The position numbers and the translations under genes were made by a program. A stretch of 46,075 bases of DNA, from positions 1 to 46,075 of the forward strand of contig JAGVGT010000020.1 in assembly GCA_020056965.1 (NCBI GenBank), in the 5' to 3' direction. Below, piece by piece: positions 8,980-16,438 of this stretch. The notes under the pieces are model-generated. The model had not been told where the DNA came from and ran no database searches. It saw only the letters and a program-made list of their open reading frames with translations. Origin of the DNA: Deltaproteobacteria bacterium (GTDB lineage: Bacteria; Desulfobacterota; Desulfobulbia; Desulfobulbales; JAGXFP01). The stretch's first letter is position 1. Each line of letters starts with the position of its first letter.

Positions 8980-9837
8980 ATGATTCGCAAGCTCAAAATT
9001 TTGCTCGAAATGATCAAGTTCGAACATACCGTTTTCGCCCTGCCTTTCGCCCTGATGGGCGCCTTTCTGGCTGCCGGCGGGCTGCCGGCGCTGCCGGTGT
9101 TCGGCTGGATTATCCTGGCCATGGTCGGGGCCCGGACCAGCGCCATGGGCTTTAACCGGATCGTTGATCGTAAATTTGACCAGGCCAATCCCCGTACCGT
9201 TGACCGGGCCCTCCCGGCTGGAGCGGTGCGGCTGGGCGAGGCCTGGCTGATGGTGGGGCTGGCGGCGGGTCTGTTCTTCTTCGCCTGCGCCAACCTGAAT
9301 CGCTTGACCCTGCTGATCTCGCCTCTGGCCCTGGGGTTGACCTTCTTCTACTCGCTGACCAAACGGTTTACCTGGCTCTGTCACCTGGTTCTGGGTTGCG
9401 CCCTGGCTTTTTCGCCGTTCGGCGGCTGGCTGGCGGTGCGGGGGGATTTTAACGGCTTTCCCTGGGCGCTCTCGGTCGGGGTGCTGTTCTGGGTGGCCGG
9501 GTTCGACACGGTCTACGGCTGTCTGGACGCCGATTTTGACCGGGCGGCCGGGCTTTTTTCCCTGCCGGCTCGCTTTGGCCGCGAGTGGGCCTTCCGGCTG
9601 GCGGTGGCCTTTCATCTCTTGGCCTTCGGGCTGTTTGTGGTGGCCGGTCGCCAGGCCGGGCTGCATCTTGTCTACTATCTGGGGGTGACGGTGACGGCCG
9701 TAGCGCTCTTCTACCAGCACCTGATCGTCAATCCCCGCGACTTGAGCCGGATCAAAATGTCCTTCTTCACTTTGAACGGTCTGATCAGTCTGACCCTTTT
9801 TATTGCCACCGGTCTGGATCTGTACCTCTATCGGTAG
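8980..9837 (+). CDS. mqnP: UbiA-family menaquinone prenyltransferase (MqnP)
   Basis: 285-residue integral membrane prenyltransferase with about eight to nine transmembrane helices. It has both Asp-rich motifs: 'NRIVDRKFD' (NxxxDxxxD type) and 'YGCLDADFD' (YxxxDxxxD). These bind the Mg-diphosphate of the polyprenyl donor. In this context it attaches the isoprenoid tail to 1,4-dihydroxy-6-naphthoate (MqnP); 4-hydroxybenzoate prenyltransferase annotations are common for homologues. It lies 76 bases after ubiX, the only sizeable gap in the operon. That gap holds a small GCTGAAGG/CCTTC inverted repeat and an AGGAG before the ATG. Confidence 0.88.
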   Translation: MIRKLKILLEMIKFEHTVFALPFALMGAFLAAGGLPALPVFGWIILAMVGARTSAMGFNRIVDRKFDQANPRTVDRALPAGAVRLGEAWLMVGLAAGLFFFACANLNRLTLLISPLALGLTFFYSLTKRFTWLCHLVLGCALAFSPFGGWLAVRGDFNGFPWALSVGVLFWVAGFDTVYGCLDADFDRAAGLFSLPARFGREWAFRLAVAFHLLAFGLFVVAGRQAGLHLVYYLGVTVTAVALFYQHLIVNPRDLSRIKMSFFTLNGLISLTLFIATGLDLYLYR

Positions 9838-9992
9838 ATGCCGCGATCCGGGCCAGGCGGGCCGGTCGCGAACCTGGTCCCCGATTTTGCTTCGTCGCCG
9901 CCGGCCAATTCAATGGGTGGTACTGGCCAGTTGCTTTACCCTTTCCGGGCAGGTATTATGTTTGGCCGTTCCGGACCAAATAAAAGTGTTCC

Positions 9993-10013
9993 TTTCGTGA
10001 CGGCCCCTAAGCT
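9993..10013 (+). repeat. Solo copy of dispersed 21-base repeat
   Basis: This 21-base stretch (beginning TTTCGTGACGG and ending CCTAAGCT) matches 12593-12613 at 19 of 21 positions. The second site carries an inverted partner arm and this one does not. It lies in the 219-base gap between mqnP and the TPR gene, ending 43 bases before the TPR start. A TATAAT at 10022-10027 follows it and could be a -10 element. Confidence 0.5.
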
Positions 10014-10056
10014 GTGGCGATTATAATCAGATGCTGTCTATTCAGGAGGAAATGTC

Positions 10057-10668
10057 ATGGGTTCCGCAAACGTGCCCGAGGGGCTGGTGAAGAAGGAAGT
10101 GATGATCATCGCGGCATTGGTTGCCCTGGTCGTTGGTTTTATGGGCGGGGTAATCTTCAGTAGTTTCAAGGCCCCCGCGCAGCCGGCCACCGTGGCTCAG
10201 GGAAAGGCGCCGCAACCGGCGGCCGGACAACCGCAAGCCGGACTGACCTCGGAGCAGGCCGCCCAGATTTTCGCGCTGGAAGAGGAGGTCAAGGCAAACC
10301 CCAATAACGGCGCGGCCTGGACCCAGCTGGGCAATTTTAGTTTCGATACAGATCGGCCCAGCCGGGCCATCGAGGCCTATAATAAATCCCTGGAATTAAA
10401 TCAGGGCCAGCCGGAAGTCTGGACTGATCTGGGCGTCATGTACAGGCGTAACCGCCAGTTTAAGGAGGCCCTCGCCGCCTTTGAGCAGGCCCTGAATCTG
10501 CGGCCTGGTTTAGAACAGGCCCTCTTCAATAAAGGGGTCGTGCTGGTTTACGATCTGGGGGACAAGGCCGGGGGGGTTAAGGCCTGGCAGCAACTGGTGG
10601 CTGCCAATCCCAATGCCCAGGCCCCCAATGGCCAACGGCTTACCGATATGATTGCCTCTGTTAAGTAA
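10057..10668 (+). CDS. Membrane-anchored TPR protein
   Basis: 203 residues. The start has a near-perfect Shine-Dalgarno (AGGAGG, 10044-10049). Residues ~10-32 form one hydrophobic helix ('VMIIAALVALVVGFMGGVIF') that anchors the protein in the inner membrane. A Pro/Gln/Ala-rich linker follows, then three TPRs from ~residue 65 ('AWTQLGNFSFDTDRPSRAIE', 'VWTDLGVMYRRNRQFKEALA', and a last one around 'QALFNKGVVLVYDLGDKAGG'). The layout resembles CcmI/NrfG-like assembly scaffolds, but no cytochrome genes are adjacent, so no function is claimed. It is monocistronic, as a strong terminator follows within 31 bases. Confidence 0.85.
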   Translation: MGSANVPEGLVKKEVMIIAALVALVVGFMGGVIFSSFKAPAQPATVAQGKAPQPAAGQPQAGLTSEQAAQIFALEEEVKANPNNGAAWTQLGNFSFDTDRPSRAIEAYNKSLELNQGQPEVWTDLGVMYRRNRQFKEALAAFEQALNLRPGLEQALFNKGVVLVYDLGDKAGGVKAWQQLVAANPNAQAPNGQRLTDMIASVK

Positions 10669-10698
10669 ATAACCAGAACAGTCTTGCTTGTTCGATAA

Positions 10699-10740
10699 GC
10701 CGGAGTCCCCAGGTCGGGGACTCCGGCTTCTTCTTTTTTT
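10699..10740 (+). terminator. Rho-independent terminator after TPR gene
   Basis: A perfect 12-base stem, GCCGGAGTCCCC (10699-10710) with GGGGACTCCGGC (10716-10727), has a 5-base loop and is followed by TTCTTCTTTTTTTT. This is a textbook intrinsic terminator 30 bases after the TPR stop. Confidence 0.95.
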
Positions 10741-10806
10741 TGAGTCTTAACTTTCTAAGTCAATGTAACTGGCTGTAATTATGAGCATTGCGGCGATTAG
10801 TTTCAC

Positions 10807-10892
10807 TCGTCATTCCGGCATGCTTTTAGCCGGAATCCAGTTTTATGACCTCACGACGATATCTGGATACCGGAACAAGTCCGGCATGACGA
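10807..10892. repeat. GTCATTCCGG-type imperfect palindromic repeat
   Basis: The left arm starts TCGTCATTCCGG and includes GCCGGAATCCAG. The right arm, read in reverse, starts TCGTCATGCCGG and includes CCGGTATCCAG. This is the widespread proteobacterial intergenic repeat with GTCATTCC...GGAATCCAG arms. A divergent relative lies at 16217-16296. Confidence 0.75.
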
Positions 10893-11150
10893 ATCGATCG
10901 CGATTCGCTTCATGTAACTCTTGGTGAAATCAGACAAAAGTTAAACTCCGAAAGTTGAGTTTTGAGTCTTCATGGCTGCCGGCGATTAAATCCGTCTTTT
11001 TTTCTAGAAAACCGGGCATAATTAACTTATCGCCTTATCGTTACCGGTGATTGTTGCGGCAATTAATCAAACCGGACGCCTTCGTAGTGCCAACGAATAC
11101 TTTTCGTGCTGCGGTGGCTCACCTCGCTTAACCCCAACTGACCAGAGAAT

Positions 11151-12491
11151 ATGACCGACCACAAGATCATCGAATTGACCCCTTTCCGCGCCGATCTGAC
11201 CCGGGCCCTGGCCCGGCGGGGTGAAAGACTGCTGGCTGCCACCGACCTGGCCGAAGAGGTTGACAACCTCGAACCTCTGGAGGCCTACTACATCGTCCGG
11301 GAGATCGGCCTGGACCAGGCTCTGCCCGTTCTTCTCCTGCTCAGTCCGGAACAGCTGGAAGTTTGTGTGGATCTGGATTGCTGGAACCGCTACGACTTCG
11401 CCGCCGACAGCCTGGATGAATGGTTGACCGCCTTTGCCCAGGATAGCCCCGAGTCCCTGGCTCGGGCCTTTACCGCCCTGGATTACGTGGTGCAGCTCCT
11501 CTTCCTGACCCAGACCGTCACAGTCTATGACCCCGATACCGATCAGGTTCCCCAGGAGGACGAGGAGAATGACCCCTCCCGCGCCATGACCCCGGACGGC
11601 ATGTATCTTCTGGAGTTGAAGCACGAGATCCCGCTGAAGACCCATCCCTTTGCCCTGCTGGACGCCCTCTACGAATACGATTCCGCCGCGGCCCACCGGC
11701 TCTTAAGCGATATCCGCGTCGATCTGCCGACCCAGATCGAGGAAGAGGCCCTGCGCTTCCGGACCGGCCGGATGCAGGATATCGGCTTTGTCGCCCCGGA
11801 AGAGGCCAGTGTGCTCTTTTCGCGGCCGGCCACCCGGCAACCGGAACCTAAATCGCATGAGTCGATTGACAGTGGCACCACCCGGATGCCCTTCGTCTAC
11901 GCCACCTCTTTAAGCGAATCCACCCTCCTGGAGCAGGCCCTGTCCCGGATCACCGATCCGGAGGAGCTTTCCCGCCTGGAGCAGGAAATTGTCTGGGCCA
12001 TCAACAGCGCGATCATCGCCTATGGCGAAAAAACCCAGGACCTCCAACAGATCACCGATATTGCCGAGCGGGTCCGGGACACCGTCTCCTTGGGGCTGGA
12101 AGTCTTGCTGGCCCAGGCCGAACCGGATGGCCCGCCGGAGGGCGCCGCTGCCGCCGCCCAGGCCGTTGGCCTGCTGGAGGTCTGGTGCATTACCGATCTG
12201 TTCCGGCATGGCTTTGGAGCGACCCTGGCTCTTCAGCAGGAGGTGCGCCAGGCCCTGGCTGAGCCCGGATTTAGTGATTGGTACAATCTGGCCCAGTCCA
12301 GTCAGTCGGATGAGCCGGGTGATCGGCAGGAGCGCGCCTTTGTCGCGGCGCTGCAGGGCCGCCACCCCTTGCGTGGCGGCTTTGATCTGGCCCATGCCGA
12401 TAAGGTCAAGGCCTTTGCCGCCCTGGCCGAGATCGATGTCGCTAAAGTTCGCTTGCAACGGTTGCTGGCCCGAATCAGCAGTCAAGCCTGA
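11151..12491 (+). CDS. DUF6178-like conserved protein
   Basis: 446 residues, soluble, acidic and rich in helix. No signal peptide or membrane segment. The N-terminal pattern ('EVDNLEPLEAYYIVREIGLD' followed by a leucine-rich 'ALPVLLLLSPEQLEVCVDLD') and overall length resemble DUF6178 proteins of Desulfobacterota and Geobacter relatives, recognised from memory rather than a search. No catalytic motif stands out. It is flanked upstream by a repeat-bearing gap and downstream by a convergent gene, so it is probably transcribed alone. Function unknown. Confidence 0.75.
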   Translation: MTDHKIIELTPFRADLTRALARRGERLLAATDLAEEVDNLEPLEAYYIVREIGLDQALPVLLLLSPEQLEVCVDLDCWNRYDFAADSLDEWLTAFAQDSPESLARAFTALDYVVQLLFLTQTVTVYDPDTDQVPQEDEENDPSRAMTPDGMYLLELKHEIPLKTHPFALLDALYEYDSAAAHRLLSDIRVDLPTQIEEEALRFRTGRMQDIGFVAPEEASVLFSRPATRQPEPKSHESIDSGTTRMPFVYATSLSESTLLEQALSRITDPEELSRLEQEIVWAINSAIIAYGEKTQDLQQITDIAERVRDTVSLGLEVLLAQAEPDGPPEGAAAAAQAVGLLEVWCITDLFRHGFGATLALQQEVRQALAEPGFSDWYNLAQSSQSDEPGDRQERAFVAALQGRHPLRGGFDLAHADKVKAFAALAEIDVAKVRLQRLLARISSQA

Positions 12492-12555
12492 CCTTCGGTG
12501 CCGGTAAGCCGTGGTCACAAAATAACATCTTCATCTGGATGGCTCGACGGCAATA

Positions 12556-12608
12556 AGGAGCCGTAACGAAACACGCAGAAATGTGGATATTATTTCGTAA
12601 CGGCTCCT
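12556..12608. repeat. 16-base inverted repeat between convergent genes
   Basis: AGGAGCCGTAACGAAA (12556-12571) pairs with TTTCGTAACGGCTCCT (12593-12608) at 15 of 16 positions around a 21-base loop. The right arm extended to 12613 is the partner of the solo repeat at 9993-10013. Lying between a plus-strand and a minus-strand gene end, it may serve as a bidirectional terminator, although it lacks a long T-tract. Confidence 0.7.
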
Positions 12609-12637
12609 AAGCTCACACCGGCCCCCGGTCTCGCCCC

Positions 12638-13453
12638 TCATTGCCAGTCCACCGGGCTTACTTTGTAGAAGTCGTGAAGTTCTTCATACAGTTCCGGATG
12701 CCTGCTTTTGAGTCGGCCTGGTTTTTCAAAAAAGGTCTCGGTGGCCACGGCAAAAAACTCCGCCGGGTTTGTTGCTCCATAGGCATCCAGCATGCTTTTC
12801 TGCCCGCGGGCCTTTTTCCGCTTGAGCCGCACGAATTCTTCCGAGAAAACCCGGGCCCAGGCTGAATAGGCGGAGCGGTGGGCCAGGACCGGGGCGCCAT
12901 CGGCGCTGCCGTCATCCTGGTCCAGCTGGTGGGCAAATTCGTGCATGGTGACATTGTGGCCGTCGTGAAAATTGGCGGCCCCACGCTTGACGCTGTCCCA
13001 GGCCAGGACCACCGCGCCGGTGGTCCACGATTCGCCCAGGCGGGACGAGTCTTCCTCGGGTTGATTCAGGGTGGGCTGGGGGCCGGCCAGATAGGTACTC
13101 GGATAGACCAGGACGGAATTGAGCCGGGGGTAATAATCCACCGGGCGGTTCAAGAGCAGCAGGCAGGCCTGGGCCGCGATGGTCACCTTGATTTCGTCGG
13201 TCAAGGTTAGCCCGCCGCACCCTTCAAAAGATTTTTCCGCGATGAAAATCCTGATGGCGTCCTGGAGTTGTTGCCGCAAGGTTGGCGTCAACTTGGCATA
13301 GGGCGGCAGGTTCTCCTTGAGAGTAGAATCCCAGGTCGGAGGAAAGGGAGTGCGGAGCAGCCGTCGCCGCCTTTGCTTGCGAAGGAGGGCTTTGCCGGCA
13401 ACCACGGCCCAGGCGGTGAGTCCTGCCATGATAATGATGATGAGTAGTTTCAT
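12638..13453 (-). CDS. mtfA: MtfA-type zinc peptidase (M90 family)
   Basis: 271 residues when started at the ATG at 13453. The open frame extends upstream to 13705, but that part looks non-coding and runs into the divergent Fe-S carrier gene. An N-terminal hydrophobic helix (residues ~2-22) is followed by a basic stretch 'KQRRRRLLR'. The zinc motif 'HEFAHQLD' (HExxH) is at residues 171-175, and the downstream 'NPAEFFAVATETFFEKP' supplies the third ligand Glu, as in MtfA. 'SVLVYPSTYL' and 'AWDSVKRG' are family blocks. In E. coli MtfA binds the Mlc repressor and cleaves proteins. Here its partner is unknown and no PTS genes are nearby. Confidence 0.88.
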   Translation of the reverse strand: MKLLIIIIMAGLTAWAVVAGKALLRKQRRRRLLRTPFPPTWDSTLKENLPPYAKLTPTLRQQLQDAIRIFIAEKSFEGCGGLTLTDEIKVTIAAQACLLLLNRPVDYYPRLNSVLVYPSTYLAGPQPTLNQPEEDSSRLGESWTTGAVVLAWDSVKRGAANFHDGHNVTMHEFAHQLDQDDGSADGAPVLAHRSAYSAWARVFSEEFVRLKRKKARGQKSMLDAYGATNPAEFFAVATETFFEKPGRLKSRHPELYEELHDFYKVSPVDWQ

Positions 13454-13642
13454 GGGTCCAATACTACCGGCCTGGCGGCCGTCTGTCTCGCTTCTTCGCG
13501 ATTGGTGGAGAAGGGGCCGGTCGGCGCTGGTGAGGTGGCTGGGTCCTCGGCCATTCTGGTCTGGTGCTTGACATTTGCCGGGCGTTGCCCGATATTTTCT
13601 ACCACACCAGCAGACGATGAAAATTTCAGCCGGAGAGAGAAG

Positions 13643-13999
13643 ATGGAAATCACCATCAAAGAAAACGCCGAGAAGATGTTGCGCAGCAAACTTGCAGTCG
13701 GGCAATTCCTGCGGGTCACGGTTACCGAGGGCGGTTGCGCCGGCCTGACCTATGCCGCTGAAGTGGGTACGGAGATGAATGCGGGTGACCGCGTGGTCCT
13801 GGAGCGAGACGGGATCCGGGTGGTCAGTGATCCGGCCAGCAGCAAATACCTGGAGGGGTTGGTGATCGACTACTCCGACGACCTGTTTAAGGGCGGTCTC
13901 AAGTTCAGCAACGTCAACACCAAATCGACCTGCGGTTGCGGCTCAAGTTTCAGCCTGAGCGGTTTTCCGGAGATTCCGGGCGGCAAGTGTAATAGTTAA
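13643..13999 (+). CDS. A-type Fe-S cluster carrier (IscA/ErpA/HesB family)
   Basis: 118 residues from the ATG at 13643, which has GGAGAG just upstream. Longer in-frame starts from 13502 give a non-homologous N terminus. The three cluster ligands are present: Cys32 in 'EGGCAGLTY' and Cys97/Cys99 in 'TKSTCGCGSSF'. A further Cys116 sits near the C terminus. A-type proteins receive and deliver Fe-S clusters to target enzymes, many of which occur in this window. It is divergent from mtfA. A palindromic element starts at its stop codon. Whether it is IscA-, ErpA- or NifIscA-like cannot be decided from sequence alone. Confidence 0.9.
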   Translation: MEITIKENAEKMLRSKLAVGQFLRVTVTEGGCAGLTYAAEVGTEMNAGDRVVLERDGIRVVSDPASSKYLEGLVIDYSDDLFKGGLKFSNVNTKSTCGCGSSFSLSGFPEIPGGKCNS

Positions 14000-14169
14000 T
14001 CTGATTACCATCGAACTCCAGCCAGTATTTAAGCAGGCCGGGTAATTTCCGGCGAAATAGAGGGGGAATTCGTCATTGCGAGGAGGGCAACGACGAAGTC
14101 GGGGCTCCGCCTCTCCTCGCAATGACGCGATGACGCAGAAGAACGGGCTGGAAATTAGTGGTAATCAGA
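14000..14169. mobile_element. MITE-like element with nested palindrome
   Basis: The outer inverted ends TCTGATTACCA (14000-14010) and TGGTAATCAGA (14159-14169) match perfectly. Symmetric CCAGCC (14018-14023) and GGCTGG (14146-14151) extend them. Inside is a perfect 15-base palindrome arm pair, CGTCATTGCGAGGAG (14071-14085) and CTCCTCGCAATGACG (14113-14127), a motif of known intergenic repeats. If the ends are taken as 14001 and 14168, AAT flanks both sides as a possible 3-base target duplication. No coding capacity. Confidence 0.6.
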
Positions 14170-14215
14170 ATAATTAAAGCCAGCAAAATAATTTCAGTAC
14201 GCCAAGGAGGCGGCC

Positions 14216-15043
14216 ATGATCGATTTTCGGGTGAACGAGGAACTCTGTATCCAGTGCGGCGAGTGTGCGGCGGATTGCCCAGCCTCCATCATTTCCATGG
14301 ATGACGGCTATCCCCAGATCGAGATCGTCGACGAGGCGCGCTGCTACCGCTGCCAGCACTGCCTGGCCGTCTGCCCGACCGGGGCAATTTCGATCCTCGG
14401 CAAGGACCCCGAGGCCAGCATCAAGTTAGTTGGCAATATGATCGATCCCGTTCAACTGGAGATTCTGATCAAGGGGCGGCGGGCGGTGCGCCGGTACACC
14501 GGCAAAGAGCTGCCACAATCCCTGATCGACGAACTCCTGGCCGTTGCCTGGTACGCCCCCACCGGGGTGAACAGTCAGTCGGTGCTGTTCACCGTGGTCC
14601 GCGAGGCCAAGGTCATGGAGGGGTTGCGGGAAGAGGTGATGAGCGGGCTGACCAAGCTTAAGGAAGCGGGCCAGCTGCCGGAAGGCTTCGTCGGGCAGTA
14701 CATGGGCATGGCGGTCAAGGCCTGGCGGGAGGAGGGCAAGGACATCATCTTCCGGGGCGCCCCCCATCTGCTGGTGACCAGCGCCCCCAAGAACTCACCC
14801 TGCCCGGTCCAGGATGCCCACATCGCCCTGGCCACCTTTCAGCTGCTCGCCCATGCCCGCGGGGTCGGCACGGTCTGGGACGGGCTGTTCATGATGGCCC
14901 TCTCGCTGCTGCCCGATCTGGCCGGGCGGCTCGGGCTCCCCGAGGACCATCTGCTCGGCTATGCCATGGTCTTTGGGGAGCCGGCGGTGGATTACCACCG
15001 CACTGTGCAACGCGGCCCGGCCCTGGTCAACGTGGTTAAGTAG
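14216..15043 (+). CDS. Ferredoxin-nitroreductase fusion flavoprotein
   Basis: 275 residues with a strong Shine-Dalgarno (AAGGAGG). Residues 1-60 form a 2x[4Fe-4S] ferredoxin domain: Cys11/14/17/21 and Cys43/46/49/53 in two CX2CX2CX3C motifs. Residues ~80-275 are a nitroreductase-fold FMN domain ('IKGRRAVRRYTGKELPQSLI', 'AWYAPTGVNSQSVLFTVV', 'HLLVTSAPKNSPCPVQDAHI'). The arrangement lets electrons pass from a reduced ferredoxin pool or electron donor through the clusters to FMN. Substrate unknown; such fusions are frequent in strict anaerobes. It lies downstream of the MITE-like element and converges with the ygbA-like gene. Confidence 0.88.
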   Translation: MIDFRVNEELCIQCGECAADCPASIISMDDGYPQIEIVDEARCYRCQHCLAVCPTGAISILGKDPEASIKLVGNMIDPVQLEILIKGRRAVRRYTGKELPQSLIDELLAVAWYAPTGVNSQSVLFTVVREAKVMEGLREEVMSGLTKLKEAGQLPEGFVGQYMGMAVKAWREEGKDIIFRGAPHLLVTSAPKNSPCPVQDAHIALATFQLLAHARGVGTVWDGLFMMALSLLPDLAGRLGLPEDHLLGYAMVFGEPAVDYHRTVQRGPALVNVVK

Positions 15044-15087
15044 GGTAAGGGGGGCGGTAAGTGCCGATCAGGACCGGCGGGCGGAGA

Positions 15088-15435
15088 TTAATCCTTCCCG
15101 CCCGCTGTCTTGCGTGGCCCCGGAACTTTTCGGCGGCCGTCGAGCAGGTGGGCCAGGGCCAGCAGGGGATGGCGCCAAAACAGGCGTGGTCCGGCGAAGC
15201 GCATGACGGCCCGGATCTTCTCCCGCATCCCTGGTTTATAGCAATGGACCGGGCAGTTGCCGCAGGTGGTCTTGTTTTCCTGGAATGGGCAGCGGGCCAG
15301 GCGGTACCGTGCATAATCAAGGAGCTCGCGGCAATTGTCGCATAGCCCGGCCGGGTGGCGATGTTGCTCCCGGCAGTGAAGCCCGATCAGCAGCTCCACG
15401 GTCTGCAATTCCCTTTGCATCCGGGGATGTGGCAT
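15088..15435 (-). CDS. YgbA-like 'nitrous oxide-stimulated promoter' family protein
   Basis: About 115 residues from the ATG at 15435; a GTG at 15450 would add five. Seven cysteines are arranged as 'HCREQH', 'LCDNCREL', 'RCPFQ' and 'TTCGNCPVHCYKPGMREKI'. The 'CxxCPVHCYxPxMRExIRxVM' pattern and following 'FAGPRLFWRHPLLALAHLLD' are those of the YgbA_NO family, linked in enterobacteria to nitrosative stress. The cysteines suggest metal or Fe-S binding, but no activity is established. It follows the sulfite reductase gene by 16 bases or fewer, so the two are almost certainly one transcript. Confidence 0.8.
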   Translation of the reverse strand: MPHPRMQRELQTVELLIGLHCREQHRHPAGLCDNCRELLDYARYRLARCPFQENKTTCGNCPVHCYKPGMREKIRAVMRFAGPRLFWRHPLLALAHLLDGRRKVPGPRKTAGGKD

Positions 15436-15451
15436 GGCGCCCGCCGCCACT

Positions 15452-16096
15452 TCAGGCCGGAGTTTCGAGATATTTCTGTAAGTCGGCCAGCTCGGTGCGG
15501 CGCATCAGCCGGCCGGTCCGTTCCATTTTCCGGGCCTGCTGGCTGTAATAATCCAGACAGCGGCGGGCCAGACTCAAGACCTCGTCATCGTTCAGCCCCT
15601 CGCCGACCACATCGCCGATCCGGGGCGAGCCGCCGCCGTTGCCGCCGAAGACCAGGCTCCAGCCCTTGGTGGTGCCGAAGACCCCGAGATCGCGCAGATA
15701 GGATTCGCAGCAGTTGAACTGGCAGCCGGAGATGCCCACCTTGGTTTTAGCCGGCAAGGGCAGGGCGAGCAGGGCCGCCTCGAACTTTTTGCCGAGGGCC
15801 AGAGAATCCTGGCGGCCGTACTTGCACCAAGCCTTACCCGGGCAGGCCTGGATATAGTGGATGCCCACCGGTTTTTTCGGTCCTTCGGGCTGGCCCAGTT
15901 CCTGCCAGATTTTGGCGGCCGTTTCCGGCGAGTGGCCGGCGATGGCCAGCCGCTGGGCGCCGGTGATCTTTAGAAACGGCACCCCGTGTTTACGGGCGAC
16001 CGCAGCGATCTCTTCCAGATAAGCGGGGGTGACCAGGCCCATCCTGGGGCCGGGCAGGACGTTGTAAGTTTTTTCCTCGGGGCGATTTTCGGTCAT
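15452..16096 (-). CDS. Small assimilatory-type siroheme sulfite/nitrite reductase
   Basis: 214 residues, close to the low-molecular-weight assimilatory-type sulfite reductase of Desulfovibrio (~218). The siroheme/[4Fe-4S] signature CX5C-Xn-CX3C is complete: Cys85 and Cys91 in 'QACPGKAWCKYG', and Cys125 and Cys129 in 'SGCQFNCCES'. The N-terminal half contains the ferrite-reductase-like repeat ('FLKITGAQRLAIAG'). It reduces sulfite, or possibly nitrite, by six electrons in the cytoplasm; an electron donor is not encoded beside it. It is the first gene of the pair with the ygbA-like gene, and a CRP/FNR-type site with a matching -10 lies upstream. The association with YgbA makes a nitrite/NO-related role a fair alternative to sulfur assimilation. 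Confidence 0.85.
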   Translation of the reverse strand: MTENRPEEKTYNVLPGPRMGLVTPAYLEEIAAVARKHGVPFLKITGAQRLAIAGHSPETAAKIWQELGQPEGPKKPVGIHYIQACPGKAWCKYGRQDSLALGKKFEAALLALPLPAKTKVGISGCQFNCCESYLRDLGVFGTTKGWSLVFGGNGGGSPRIGDVVGEGLNDDEVLSLARRCLDYYSQQARKMERTGRLMRRTELADLQKYLETPA

Positions 16097-16136
16097 GGCT
16101 GGTCCCTATTTGTTTGTTTGGTTCGCTAAGTTGATT

Positions 16137-16185
16137 TGAGGTTAGCATATCCGATCAATCGGTGGTTAGCCTTGACGCAGGTCAA
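16137..16185 (-). promoter_or_regulatory. CRP/FNR-type site and predicted class II promoter
   Basis: TTGACGCAGGTCAA (16172-16185) is a perfect TTGAC-N4-GTCAA palindrome of the CRP/FNR superfamily type. On the minus strand TATGCT (16149-16144) is a candidate -10, predicting +1 near 16137. The palindrome centre (16178.5) then falls at exactly -41.5, the class II activator position. A second small palindrome CCGATCAATCGG (16151-16162) lies between. It would drive the sulfite reductase and ygbA-like genes. Confidence 0.6.
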
Positions 16186-16216
16186 CGCGATTAAAGTTGT
16201 CGTCCTCGCAAAGAGC

Positions 16217-16296
16217 CGTCACCCCAGCGAAAGCCGGGGTCCAGTGCTTTTGCAACCTATTGAAATACTGGATTCACGGCCTGCGCCGGAATGACG
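16217..16296. repeat. Divergent GTCATTCCGG-type palindromic repeat
   Basis: The left arm CGTCACCCCAGCGAAAGCCG...CCAGT pairs imperfectly with the reverse of the right arm, CGTCATTCCGGCGCAGGCCG...CCAGT. It belongs to the same family as 10807-10892 and is common in proteobacterial intergenic DNA. Confidence 0.7.
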
Positions 16297-16438
16297 AATA
16301 AAAGACTTCTCCGGACTTTTTGCGAAGTCGTCGAAGTTGGGGCACGGACAAATCGGAAGACCTCGGGACGGCGATCTGGTATTTTCCCTTTGAATGTCAC
16401 GGCTTGACCGCTAACGATCCCCTTAACTCCAGATCACC

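Larger units (their letters stand above)
10669..11150. other. 482-base gene-free interval
   Basis: It holds the terminator at 10699-10740, the palindromic repeat at 10807-10892 and then AT-richer DNA leading to the next gene. No convincing reading frame or structured RNA was seen. The start of the next gene lacks a strong Shine-Dalgarno ('CCAGAGAAT' before ATG). Confidence 0.6.
16097..16438. other. 342-base divergent intergenic region
   Basis: It contains the predicted minus-strand promoter and CRP/FNR-type site (16137-16185), a palindromic repeat (16217-16296) and a small GACTTC/GAAGTC inverted pair near 16303-16325. No reading frame of its own is convincing. Confidence 0.6.

Noticed and set aside
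13454-13705. N-terminal extension of mtfA
   Set aside because: The ATG at 13453 gives the normal membrane-anchored N terminus, and the extra part overlaps the divergent Fe-S carrier gene.
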